From NCBI GenBank assembly GCA_035578175.1, contig JAQMRL010000003.1:27414672-27478671 (forward strand): 64,000 bases of DNA. The letters are read 5' to 3'. The notes under the pieces are model-generated. The model was not told the origin of the DNA. It did no database searches and worked only from the letters and a program-made list of their open reading frames with translations. Both the position numbers and the translations under genes were made by a program. This DNA is from Catonia carolina (lineage: Eukaryota; Arthropoda; Insecta; Hemiptera; Achilidae). Positions within the stretch are counted from its first letter, which is position 1, and every line of letters begins with the position of its first letter. Shown here one piece after another: positions 47,752 through 58,880 of the stretch.

Positions 47752-48642
47752 CCACGGTTACTTTACTAGACGGTAGGGATCATCAACAATAAGCGCAGTG
47801 ACAAGCTCCGCCTCCTGACGTCATCTGGTCACCAGCGACAGTCGACGCACGATGCGTACAATGTCGGTCTGTGATGTTTACTAGTCTTAGTACGGTCTGC
47901 AATACTTTACTCGGCATTATTAATGGTGTGTTGTCCGATTGCCGGGTGTTTTTATCACGATAGACACCAAAAGGAGTTTGGCATTAAGTTTCACCGTTTT
48001 CCAAAGGCCAGTGGACCTAAATTAATAAAAATAATTACTAAATTACTAAAAAACTACAAAAAAATTACTAAATTACTAAATTAATAAAGTTGATAAATGC
48101 TCGCAATCGCGCCGATATATTTTTGCCGTTAGTGGTCGCGTGTGTTCAGTACATTTCAATGAATCCGGATTATGTACGAAAGTAAAAATCAAGCAGATAA
48201 ATGATACGCTCGTAAGATAGTTTATGATATTTTAAAGTCATCATCCAATTATAACACTGGCAGTTCACAAAATGAAGGGATAGCAGAAGTGGAAGGTAGG
48301 CCTCGTTTTAATGAAGAAAAGCCAAATTTTAATGTTGCACAGTCAGAGGAAACAGATCTCTTAAAACGTGAAAACGCCGAATTGAAAGAAGAAACAAGTA
48401 ATTAGAGAAAAACTTTAGGCCGCAAACGAAGAATTATTAAAATTACAATCAATTCCCGTGTGAACACACCTGAAAAGCTATGTTTATAAAAACAATGCCA
48501 TAATCCTATCGTTACTATGCACCGGACGAGTTGTTGGGGATCAGACTACGTCATTACTCATATTATATCTCACTGCAGCCGCGCGTGACCGCTACCATCT
48601 AGTATAGTATCTATGGTTATTTTACTAGTATAGTAACCGTGG
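47752..48642 (+). mobile_element. P-like (THAP-type) DNA transposon remnant
   Basis: Left end CCACGGTTACTTTACTAGAC (to 47776) is matched by the reverse complement of 48592-48616 with five differences over 25 bases; a second outer copy of the end, CTAGTATAGTAACCGTGG, lies at 48625-48642. Weaker similarity continues inward (GCGCAGTGA, TGACGT). Inside is a THAP-domain pseudogene. P-superfamily transposases carry an N-terminal THAP domain and elements of this type have inverted ends, so a decayed, internally deleted P-like element is the simplest reading. The right end appears duplicated. Target duplications are not clear. Confidence 0.65.
47923..48460 (+). pseudogene. THAP-domain protein relic
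   Basis: From ATG 47923 the frame reads VCCPIAGC (the first zinc-binding Cys pair) and EFGIKFHRFPK, the FHRFP block of THAP domains. After an AT-rich insert built of ATTACTAAA repeats, a second frame reads NARNRADIFLP and a third reads GRVCSVHFNESG, containing the C-x2-H pair that completes the zinc site. Further on, LLKRENAELKEETSN (about 48350-48405) looks like the coiled coil that often follows THAP domains. Three frames and several stops mean it is dead. No catalytic domain follows. Confidence 0.75.
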
Positions 48643-49522
48643 TTATATCCTTAATTGAACGAGTCAGACAATCAGCTAATTGATTTTTATGTATTTGGTG
48701 TAAAGTAAGTGACTACTCTCTTGCAGTTGTTAAATACAAAAAAATCACTTTATAACTTCAGCGGCTAAAAAGTTTTCCAACGATTTGAGATGAATTAAAA
48801 ATAATTCTTAGCAAGCCTACTTTACAACATTTAAGAAATAACATGTGTACCAATCTTGATTTTCCGGTTTTTCTACTTTTTTGCAATTAGGAAAGCATTA
48901 AGCTATTAACTGAATACTTCAAGAACGTGATCCTTAAGATTTTTCCATTTTCTTGTAAGATCCGTGGATTCCATACCCTTGGAAAATTCAACATTCATGA
49001 TATCTTTTGACCAACTCTCCTTTTATAGTAGTATCTGGGTGAAAAAGTAATGTACGTCGGATAATATTCATCAAGAAACTTTTAACCTATTTTTTAAGCA
49101 CCCAATCAAAGTAAAAATGAATTAGATAAAATTTAGTATTTGAAAACATTCTTCTAGAGAATTTATTTATTCTAAGTAATTTCGTACCAGCAGTGATTTA
49201 TCGACTGCCAACTGATCGACTGTTAGTAATTGGTTTTATTGTTATGAACTAGATACGCTTGAAATCGAACGGTGTTCTTCTAGAGTATTTTTAAAAGCTT
49301 GCTTCTCTCACAAATTTCTGTAGAAATAACGACTATGAAATAAATTTCTTAGCTTTTGAGTAAGTGGAATGACCTGGTTTTCTTTCACTTCATCATTATC
49401 GTACAAAACATACTGAAATTTTTTTTTCCGGTTACATCTTGGATGATCATTAATGTTGTACTTTAGGTAAATTTTTTTTCGAAAAAACTGTGAATTTAAA
49501 TTGTAATAAATGTTAAAAAATT
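48643..49522. other. AT-rich DNA without recognised genes
   Basis: I see nothing coding or structured in this stretch. Confidence 0.55.
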
Positions 49523-49533
49523 ATTATAAATAA

Positions 49534-49924
49534 TTGCTCATATCAAACAGATGGACTGTTAAATTATTTGCACTCAATCTGCTAGTTCCAGGGCTACAAA
49601 AAATAGTTCTGTTTCTTATCACCTGGTCAGAAACATTTAAGAACAGAAGAGGTAGAGGTGTAAAAGAAACTAGTCAGAGTTATCTCCTCTGAGAGTAATG
49701 AATTTCATTATACAGCCAGACACTATGGTGAATGAATTAAAGGTTTCATTTGCAGGATGGATAGTTGACGCTTCTCGGAAGGCCTTGCATGCTAATAAGC
49801 ACAGGCTACTTTTCCACTTGGTAAAGAAAGCAACTGTTAACCTCCTCACTTCTCGTTTTACTTAGTAAAGCCTCTACAGGTTCAAACCAGCCTGTCGGCT
49901 GATGACCTAAACAACAGCAACAAC
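49534..49924 (+). mobile_element. family T retroposon, complete, with target duplication
   Basis: The 391-bp copy is flanked by ATTATAAATAA (49523-49533) and ATTATGAATAA (49925-49935), an 11-base target duplication with one change. 3' end: TTCAAACCAGCCTGTCGGCT, ATGACCTAAACAACAGCAAC. The family reading frame starts at the ATG at 49698 but diverges after FAGW. Confidence 0.92.
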
Positions 49925-50300
49925 ATTATGAATAAGGGAAAATAATGTAGGCTATAAATTATGCAAAATCTTTACGCCAAATCTCTTCTTGCATATATCG
50001 TTTGTATGCATTAAAATAATTTCTCGCAGCGGCCTATATTAAAATAATGTCGTATTGAAATAGTTCGGAACATCCTAGAATCTAAGAAGGAAGAAGGCAG
50101 TTACATAAAAACTTAAACTTAATCCATGTATTGAGAATTAGGTGACATGTACTTTTTCGACATCGGCGAGAATGAATGGTAGCAGAATGACAAAACAAAT
50201 TTTTGATAAAATAATAAATTTCAAAATCTAACCAGCCCAGTAACATTGAATGAAATTTTTCTTTATCCGAGGCGGCGAGAAAAAATCATATTCACTCCCA
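49925..50300. other. AT-rich DNA without recognised genes
   Basis: I see nothing coding or structured in this stretch. Confidence 0.5.
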
Positions 50301-50640
50301 TAATGTTAGACTCAATTGAGGCGTCCTCGTCCACCCCCAAGGAGGTCGCAACCGCCTTACTAACCAAAACCCCGCCGCCTGGCCACTTGATCAGACATCA
50401 GTAAACAACCCTCCACCTCCCCCGGAACTGTTTATATAATACTACAAGGAAAATGTCGGGTTAAAAAAATTTACATTCTGTCAGTGGGGCGTGGAAGGGA
50501 ACCGTAGCCTAATTCCCCTCTCGACGTCACTGACCAACACTCACTCTCTCACTTTCATTCATCTCTTTCATCACCAGCTTACAAAATTAGTGTGCCTACC
50601 TTACCTACTGAGATTGGAACAGGATTGATTTACTATGAGA
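50301..50640. other. GC-richer block of unknown nature
   Basis: Several CCACC/CCCC-rich stretches, a TTTATATAAT box at about 50430 and a downstream GTCAGT (about 50479) give it a promoter-like look. It could equally be 3' sequence of the adjacent minus-strand LINE fragment. No open frame is recognised. Confidence 0.2.
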
Positions 50641-50689
50641 GAGGGCGATCCCGCTGATCTCCAGATGTCTCCTCCCTCCACAGTCTCCC

Positions 50690-51002
50690 AACCACCCTCT
50701 TCGCAAACTGAGCGACCAACTTTCAGCTCTTCTCATCCCGCAGCATCGCTGTTCCTACTCTCTCTGGAATCCACTGTGCAACGCCTATCTTCTCAGATTT
50801 TTCATTCTGTCGAGGCCAAAATAGGGACATCTTTCAAACATAAATGCGCAATAGACTCTTCCTCTTCACTGTCACACAGTTGACATTTCGGTACTTCATG
50901 AAGTTTGAACCTCGTCAAATATGCTCCAAAGCAACCATGCCCTGCTAGCAACTGCGTCAGCTCGTAGGTGGTATCACTAAATATCCTCCTTATCCACATC
51001 TC
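50690..51002 (-). pseudogene. R1-like LINE polyprotein C-terminal fragment
   Basis: The minus strand reads YELTQLLAGHGCFGAYLTRF and EVPKCQLCDSEEEESIAHLC, the LTGHG...YLxRF and C-x2-C...H-x4-C blocks close to the end of R1/I-type LINE polyproteins. The final Cys block is frameshifted after HLCLK, with CPYFGLDRMKNL visible in another frame. The reverse-transcriptase core is absent. Confidence 0.8.
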
Positions 51003-52639
51003 GACATTTAGGATGAACCTCCTTTGAATGAATTGAATGAACCTAAAGATGCAAAAACCAACACAAAAGCGTACGTAATAGAAAATTTTTTAGAAAAAAC
51101 CAGAGATATCTTCGGGGTAGAGAACTAAAGAAAGAGACCTCAACCCCACAACTTTGAAAAAACCTAAGGAGGAAAGATTTGAAAGAATGAAAAGATTGTG
51201 AGAGAAAAAGAAACGTGAGCAAAACATGGAGAAGTAATTAAAATATTGATTTGGTGTGGTCTCTGTAATATGCGATTCAGAAAACAATTTGTTATATCAA
51301 CCTATGTATAATTATAAACCTACTTACTACGTGCTATTTAAACTTACGTGCAGATAGAATGATAATGTATATCTGGTAAACGCACAATTCTGTGTTATTT
51401 TATAATAATCGTTACAAAGTTACACTTAACTGTGTATAAATTACAACGGATTAATATTGGCCTTTCATACAACTTTGTTTAATTACTACAACATAATATC
51501 CGTTTTATGTTATGGATTCAAAGGTAAAACATAGAACAAGGGAAGGATAAAATAATTCAGTAGGATTTAGTGTTACAGATTTCAGCACATTCCATTTTGA
51601 CGAACGCATTGACTGTATTAGTTTGTTTCTACTGATTGAATCCCCTTTTCAATCGTGACATTTCTCGACAGCTCAGCACAAAAGCACATTTCGTACAATA
51701 CCTCATCAAATTTATTAACAGAAAACAGAAATTTCAAAGTGATTTCCATAGAAAATAATATAAACCTTATTATTATTTATAGAATGTATTATTAAGTACG
51801 TCATTTTTAAATATTTTATGAAAACAAATGAATATGTTCTTTGAATATACCCTAAAAAATTGTTTGTTGTATTTTCCCTTCAATTAATCAATGATATTAG
51901 TTGTCTATTATTGTTTTAATTATTTGATTGGTTAATTAAACATTCTATTGTTTGAATCATTTAATGTTTTTAGTTATATTCGCTTTTTAATTTTTTAAAA
52001 ATATTTAAATATTAAATTACGTGTTAGATTACCACGTTAATTTGGATATTTTAGTTCAGGTTTCAACGAATAAATAGAATTTATGTTATGTGGTGTAATA
52101 AAAAAATTTGCTGTCTTGACCCTGGTTTCTTGGAGGTTATATTTTCTTCTCTTTTCTTAGCCTTTAGAAAAAATATTTTTTTTCCTTATTAAAACCTGCA
52201 TAATTGAAATTGTCAATATTTAAAAAATATTTTAACAATAAAGAAGTTAATTTGAGATGCCTATCTCCGTCTTTATAATATTTTTGTAACTCTAAATACT
52301 TTTGTACTATAAGATAAGGGTTGGAAATTAAGATTATAATTTTTTTGAGTTTTATCGCTCTAATCATCCCTGATATATTCAAAACTTTCATGTTCATGTA
52401 GTACTAATTATAAGGCTAAGTTAGCAGCTAATACTAACAGACACTTCAAGTATTTAACTACTGTAAATGTTTGTTTTTGCCATGAAAACAAAGATTTTTC
52501 ATTCCATCAAAATGCCACAAGGAATATTTCAAATGTTTACAATTTCTGCAGTATTTTTTAATGTATCGGCTACATACTGAATTTATGTGTTTTACAGTAC
52601 TCAAACACATGTGTAATTAAAGTTTTTTAAATATTTTTT
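51003..52639. other. AT-rich DNA without recognised genes
   Basis: I see nothing coding or structured; small minus-strand frames at 51090 and 52164 are low-complexity. Confidence 0.55.
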
Positions 52640-52954
52640 TTAATTCCTAATATGTGTACGTTGCCATCTGTTCAATTCAGAACAATAAGCAACCCCATGA
52701 CCCAATGAGATGAGGATTATGTGTTACGTGTAAATGAGGTGTAGTCTTGTACAGACTCAAGCCGACCATTCCGGAGTGAGTATGGTTAATGGAACCCCAA
52801 CCATTAAAGTGCACCAGTAACCACTGTCTACTATTCAAATCCGTGTAAAAGTTACCTTTACTAGGATTTGAACCAGGAACCTTCGTCTCCGAAAATCAAC
52901 TGTTGAACAGCTAGCTCGTAGCGACGACTTAACCTCTAGACCAACCCGGTGGGT
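52640..52954 (-). repeat. S2 tRNA-derived SINE, best copy
   Basis: On the minus strand: GGGTTGGTCTAGAGGTTAAG (A-box region, tRNA-Pro-like), a long segment, then B-box GGTTCAAATCCTAG, the ATTTGAATAGTAGACAGTGG block and a 3' end with GTTGCTTATTGTTCTGAATT. The distance between the A and B boxes is longer than in a tRNA. Confidence 0.88.
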
Positions 52955-53320
52955 TATTTTTTGATGTTAACAATATTTTTTAAGAAAATTTAACACTAAG
53001 ATTTTTTTTAAATTTCAGGGCATTTGATAGGCAAAATTTCATTAAACGAGTGAGATATTTGATCATGGGACCGATTTGAAAGCGGTGTTAAGCTGTCACT
53101 TTATTTTTAACGTATGAATAGAAAATTACAAATTTAATAGCTTACCGTTGCGAATTTATTTGTACAATAATACTAATATAATTTATACTTAACAACCGAT
53201 TTTCTAATTACATTAAAATTATTTCTAGTCCTATCTCGAGATGCTTTGTATCAGTGTTATGTATGTAAGATATGCAATTAAATAAAAATTACCGTCATCA
53301 TTAGGGTCTATATTGCCCAT
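52955..53320. other. AT-rich DNA without recognised genes
   Basis: I see nothing coding or structured in this stretch. Confidence 0.5.
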
Positions 53321-53690
53321 AAAAGATAGGTGGGTGTCAAATTATTTATACTTAATCTGTTTGTTTCACGGCTAAAATAAATAGTTCTGTTTCTTATCAT
53401 TGGTCAGCCAATTAAATGACTGAACCATTTAAGAACAGAAGAGGTAGATGTGTAAAAGACACCAATCAGAGTTTTAGCCTCTGAAAGTAATGAATCTCAT
53501 TATACAGCCAGACCCTGTGGTGAATGAAGTAAAGGTGTCATTTGCAGAGGGGAAAATATGTGCTTTTCAGAGGGCCCGGAATGCTGATAAGTGTACTTTT
53601 CCACTCAGTGAGGAAGGCATAGTAAACCATCTAACTCCTCGTTTTTACTTAGTAAAACCTCCACAGGTTCAAACCAGCCTTTCGGCCATA
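53321..53690 (+). mobile_element. family T retroposon, 3'-truncated
   Basis: The copy starts TTGCCCATAAAAGATAGGTG and ends at CAGCCTTTCGGC, losing the tail. The family frame is open from ATG 53490 for 70 codons, with two small compensating indels near SEEGIVNHL. Confidence 0.9.
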
Positions 53691-53699
53691 CTTGAAGTA

Positions 53700-54354
53700 T
53701 GAAAAACTGTCTGGTTATAAGTAGTAATAAAAAATATTATTTCTGATTAAAAATTGATATTATTGTTTTTTTTAATTCCGTATTATAAATGTATTTTTTA
53801 GATTTTAAGGCTACTAAGTTGTTATTGATTAAAAGTTGCAGTAACGTAAGAGGAGTTAATTTGGTGATACACCTAACTTACTGACAGACTTTTATTCTCA
53901 GAAACGCAATCCGCGGTGCGCTGTTGAACCTATGGTTATTCAGCAGCGTTTTACGTCGATTTGTTCAACTACGAAATACAAGCTGCGTAAAAGTATTACT
54001 GCGCAATTGAAGAATATTATTTTCTTTAAGTAAAGAGGATAACGTTATTGAATTTTTAATTCTCAAAAATTTCTCTTGAAACTATTTCGATTTTATTCTT
54101 TGTCTCACATGTGGGTTGATTGACCAAACAATTTGGGCGAATAAACTTCGTTGATAAAAAAAACACTAACAAGATGACAGATGACCGCGGTTTGGGCTGC
54201 AGCTCTTCAGCAACCGATGCGTTGCTATTGTTTTAATGCTTTTAGTCAACCGCCTAGTTATTACGGTGTTGTGTAAACAGCTGCATTGTAGTAAATAAGC
54301 AAATATATGATTTTTTATAATTTGCATCAGCCGCCGCTGTTAACTGCATTTTCT
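53700..54354. other. AT-rich DNA without recognised genes
   Basis: A slightly GC-richer patch lies at 53900-54350. I recognise nothing in it. Confidence 0.5.
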
Positions 54355-54646
54355 TTTTTAATCCCTAATGTGTGTACTTTGCAATTTGTTTGATTCAGAA
54401 CAATAAGCAACCCCATAACCCGATGAGATGAGGATAATATGTATGACGTGTAAATGAGGTGTAAACTTGTACAGACCCAGGCTAACCATTCCTGAGAGAG
54501 TTAATTGAATTCCAATCATCAAAATACATCGGTAACTACTGACTAGTATTCAAATCCGTATCAAAAAAACTACCTCTACTAGAATTTGAACCAGGAACTT
54601 TTGTCTCCAAAAATCTTAAAACTGCCGACACGCGGCGACGACTTTA
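54355..54646 (-). repeat. S2 tRNA-derived SINE, diverged
   Basis: Matches the copy at 52640 from CCCTAATGTGTGTAC and AACAATAAGCAACC to the GAATTTGAACCAGGAAC block, then a degraded tRNA-like head ending near 54646. Confidence 0.82.
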
Positions 54647-55612
54647 TGCGTATATAAAATTCAAAATGGACAGAACTTTGCGACATCACCATCAAAATAT
54701 TACTATCATCGAAACGTTAATTAAATTATTTTTTTATTTACTTCAGCTTTTCAAATTTTAATTTTTTAATTTTTCGAAGAATCTCGAAAGTGTACTCTTG
54801 GGTACAGCTCTGTTTTTAATGACGAAAGGAACTTCCACTTCAAATATACTGAACCAGATTTTGCGATTTTAATATCTATTATTGTACTGTTTCGATAACT
54901 AGACTGAACAATTGTTACGAATATTATTTATGTCCCTGGTAATTTTTGTTTGTATGTTTTCCATTTACATCCGAAATGAAATTCGTGGTAGTCTACTCTG
55001 TTTATTGTTCATTGGCACTTTAATAATCTGATAATGAATTTATTTATAGCTCTTTGTATCAATTTGTAATCCTTAGAGGAATAAAATCTATTATCATATT
55101 AATATTTTTGCGTGGTATTTTGTCTTGTCTTGTTTTAATATATAGTAATACAGGTTTACTGTCATAAAAACGCTATGAACAGCTTTGGAATAAAAAAGAC
55201 AGATTTACTTAGGCTTTCTTCTTTAAATCGGTTTTCTTTAAGCAGCTTAACTCGTGATAGTACAATATATTGCAGTACGTGAAAAATACGGTGCAGTGAA
55301 CTTATTTTCCGTAGGGGCGCTAAGCTTGAACTGTACACAAGAATAAAACTATTATACTCTTTACTTTATTGTTGTATACTTTTTCTGATAATCATTATAA
55401 TAGAATGGCTGTTTTATTTTCTATAAATAGCATATAAAATTTTATGTGAGTTGTAATTATGAAAGAACAAATTTTGTTGTTGTAATTTTAGACAATTTAA
55501 CTCTGCCTACTCTTTTTTTCTTTTATAAATACTAAATTATGAGTTTATACAAAGCTCTTTCACTTTAATTTTCTATTCTGGATAGATTCTTCACACTTTA
55601 CAATATTTCATA
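54647..55612. other. AT-rich DNA without recognised genes
   Basis: I see nothing coding or structured in this stretch. Confidence 0.55.
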
Positions 55613-55623
55613 TCAAATTACTT

Positions 55624-56015
55624 GTTGTTTAGGTCATCAGCCGAAATGCTGGTTTGAACCTGTAGAGGTTTTACTAAGTAAAACGAGGAGTGAGAAGGTT
55701 TACTAATGCCTTCCCCAATGAGTGGAAAAGTATGCTTATCAGCATGCTAAGCCCCCTGAAAAGCACATATTTTCCACCCTGCGAATGACACCTTCGATTC
55801 ATTCATCACAAGGTCTGGCTGTATAATGAAATTCATTACTTTCAGAGGAGATAACTCTGATTAGTGTCTTTTACACTTCTAACTCTTTTGTTCTTAAATT
55901 ATTCAGTCATTTAATTGGCTGACCATATGATAAGAAACAGAACTATTTATTTTAGCCCTGCAACGAACATGTTGAGTGTAAATAATCTGACACTCCACCT
56001 GTCTGTTATGGGCAG
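55624..56015 (-). mobile_element. family T retroposon, complete, with target duplication
   Basis: The 392-bp copy is flanked by a perfect 11-base duplication, TCAAATTACTT (55613-55623 and 56016-56026). The family frame is kept in register with one stop. Confidence 0.93.
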
Positions 56016-56026
56016 TCAAATTACTT

Positions 56027-57560
56027 AAGTGTTTTGAAAATTTTCGGGTCGCACCCACTTCCCTAAGGTCGGGAGTAGTATTTTTTCATCGCAGCGAAAA
56101 AAGTGTAAAGAAACTTTTTGTGTCACATCCAAAGTACTTCATAACCTAGTACTTCATAGCTGAAGTTTCCCTTAACCCCGCTGAGAAAACAAAAAAAATA
56201 TCATTTTTTTATAATTTGCACCCTCGTAGGCTGTGCACGTAACGTAGTTTGTTATTATCAGTTAATGCTTGTAGTTATTAAAAAAAAATGTTAACAAAAC
56301 TGGAAAACATTTAATTTATTACATACCAAAAATACTGTGTAAAATGTTTTTGGGGCAAAAAACAGTTGCAGAGAAGGCTTTGTTACGAATAAAAAACCAA
56401 TATTTTACAAATCAGCAATTCAAATTATGTTATTTTAAACGAAAAAAATATTGTCAGGGACGTATCGAATTTTATGAATTCAAAAATATATTTTGTTATA
56501 TTCACTTCTAGATTATTTTTAACCTAATAAAGATCTAGAAACTTAAAACCTCAGGTCATACACACTAATTTTTTTCTGTTATAGCTCTGGCATTAAAGAA
56601 ATACAAAAATAATGAGATAACGAAAATTGTAATATCTCTTAACATTTTTAAACTAATGGTTTTTTATCTGGGAAAATTTAATTAATTATATGAGGATTTA
56701 CTAAAAATACGTAAGGTATATGAAACAGTTACTACAAAAGAATGGTTATTTCTATCGGTACTTTTTACTGCCATCGTTAACTGCCATTTAGCTACACATT
56801 TATGTATATGCTTAATCAGTCTATAAATCTAATAAACCCCTCAAAATTCTTTATTTTACCGTCCGTTCTTAATAAGCATATCATATCAACTTATATCATA
56901 ACTTAATATCATAATCATAGATCGTTAAAAATGTAATCTGTAAATTTTAAAAACCAATTTTATCAATATCATGGCATTTTAACGTCCAAACAGAGAGTGG
57001 TGTTCTTCTAAAATCAATGTAAAACTAGCTACAATAATATATTCACTGGTTTTGCAAAGCTACACATTAGTTGATTTCATAAAATAAAGTGGAAATAAAT
57101 TAATAGAACTTTGTCTTCGTTGTTTACGATTTTCTTTGCAATACAACTTTACCAGTGAGTGCTTAAGTGATTATCAATCACTTAAATTACTGAGAAGTGA
57201 ACCGGAATAAATAAAAATGGGGATCGATCACTACTTGTCTAGGAAGGTGGGAGAAATCATACATAACCTGACGTCAACATAGAGTATAATAAGTTAATAT
57301 TGTTCTCTGACTTGTTGTAGTCAGATATGGTAAAGTCATTTGAAAATTAACCAGTTAACTGTGAGATAACCTTGTATTTTATTTGTAAAAATTCAATAAA
57401 TTCAATAAACGTACTTTAATATTCATAAGATAATCTACTCAGTTTTATTTGTGACCACATTTTTATCTGAATAGGATTAAAAAGATGGTAAATTTCTTAA
57501 CAATTAAAATAATTTATACATAGAGCTATCTGGTTTTCATTTATTGTTGCGGTTTTTCTT
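56027..57560. other. AT-rich DNA without recognised genes
   Basis: I see nothing coding or structured in this stretch. Confidence 0.55.
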
Positions 57561-57561
57561 G

Positions 57562-58880
57562 TTGACTAGATCAACAGCCGAAAGGCTTGGTTTGAACCTC
57601 TAGAGGCTTTACTAAGTAAAAAATTTGGTGTGAACACTCACAGAACTTTCTTTACACCAATGCAAATAATAAAAAATATAACATAAAATTAGTAATAAAA
57701 CATTAGCATTAAACGAAAAACTAACCTCTAAAAACATAACCTTATTTTAATCATGAGTGAATAATGCAAAATGAAAACCCATATTAGTTTGGCGTAATAA
57801 TACGGAAAATCACTCTTTCACGCTAAACTAGGCTGTGTAGCTAGAGAAAAATTCTTGGAATAAAAGTTGTACCTCTTTTAATTTCCTATAAATTTGATTA
57901 AGCATTTTTGTCGTAAAATGGATACTACGGCCGTAATCTTAAAAAATAGATTTTTTTTTCAGATTTTCATAAAAAGACATAAAATCACTAATTAGGCACT
58001 ACCGCTAAACTAGCGTTATACGAAAAGTAATTTACATAATAGTTGTAATTTTTAAATTTTCTACAACTTTTATTATAATACACTTTTGCACTGAAATGCA
58101 TATTAAGGCTGCAATCTTTACAAAAAAAACTTTTTTTCTACGAGAGAACAGCCTCCCCAAGAATTTCAGTAGACATGGCGTTTACCGAATCTCGTAGAGC
58201 ATAAAACAAGAAGTAAATGAGGCGATTTTAAAACAAATAGCCGTTTTTGAAAAATTTCAAAAAAGTGAAAAATGACAAGAATATATTAATATATCTTCTT
58301 CCTATGACCGATTTTGATGTTCGTGTTAGGTCCTCTAGTAGATTCTAACTTAAGATTATTAGTTTCAACTTCTTACGATGTTCCGTTTTTGAGATATTGT
58401 TTTGACACACACACACACACACACACAAATATGAACCGCTAAAAATATGTTTTTTTTTTGTTCAAGGGGTCTGAAAATGTGTATATCGGTGAAAACTCGA
58501 TTTTAAAAAATTGACATGAAAACAATACTTTCCTTCTTATATATTCATATAGACAAGAGAAAGTAAAAAAGGAGTGAGGTGGTTTATAATTGCCTTCCTC
58601 ACAAAATGGAAAAGTATACTCATCAACATGTCAGGCCCTCCAAAAAGCACCAACTTTCCACCCTGAAAATAACAGTTTCACTTCATTCATCACAGGATCT
58701 GGCTGTATAATGAAATTCATTACTCCCAGAAGATAACTGTGAATAGTGTCTTTTACACCTTTACCTCTTCTGTTCTTAAACGTACAATCATATATCTGGC
58801 TGAATATGTGATAAGAAACAGAATTTTTTTTGTAGCCCTGGAACTTGCAAATAATTTAACACTCCACTTAGCCTACGTTA
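57562..58880 (-). mobile_element. family T retroposon split by a family A insertion
   Basis: The 3' part of T (57562-57620, with CAGCCGAAAGGCT) stops at ACTAAGTAAA, and the rest resumes at GGAGTGAGGTGG (58571) and runs to about 58880, where its 5' end is truncated. The interruption lies in ACTAAGTAAAACGAGGAGTG of the uninterrupted copies. Confidence 0.88.
57621..58568 (-). mobile_element. family A element, full length, nested in T
   Basis: On the minus strand it runs from AGAGAAAGTAAAA (5' end, about 58556-58568) through the AC tract (58406-58427) to the 3' hairpin region GTGAGTGTTCACACC at about 57624-57642. The insertion is in a run of A (T on the element strand), consistent with a TT target, but the exact junction is hidden in the homopolymer. 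Confidence 0.87.

Noticed and set aside
50635..50883. 82-codon Ser/Pro-rich plus-strand frame
   Set aside because: It overlaps antisense the R1-like LINE fragment, whose minus-strand frame has recognisable motifs.
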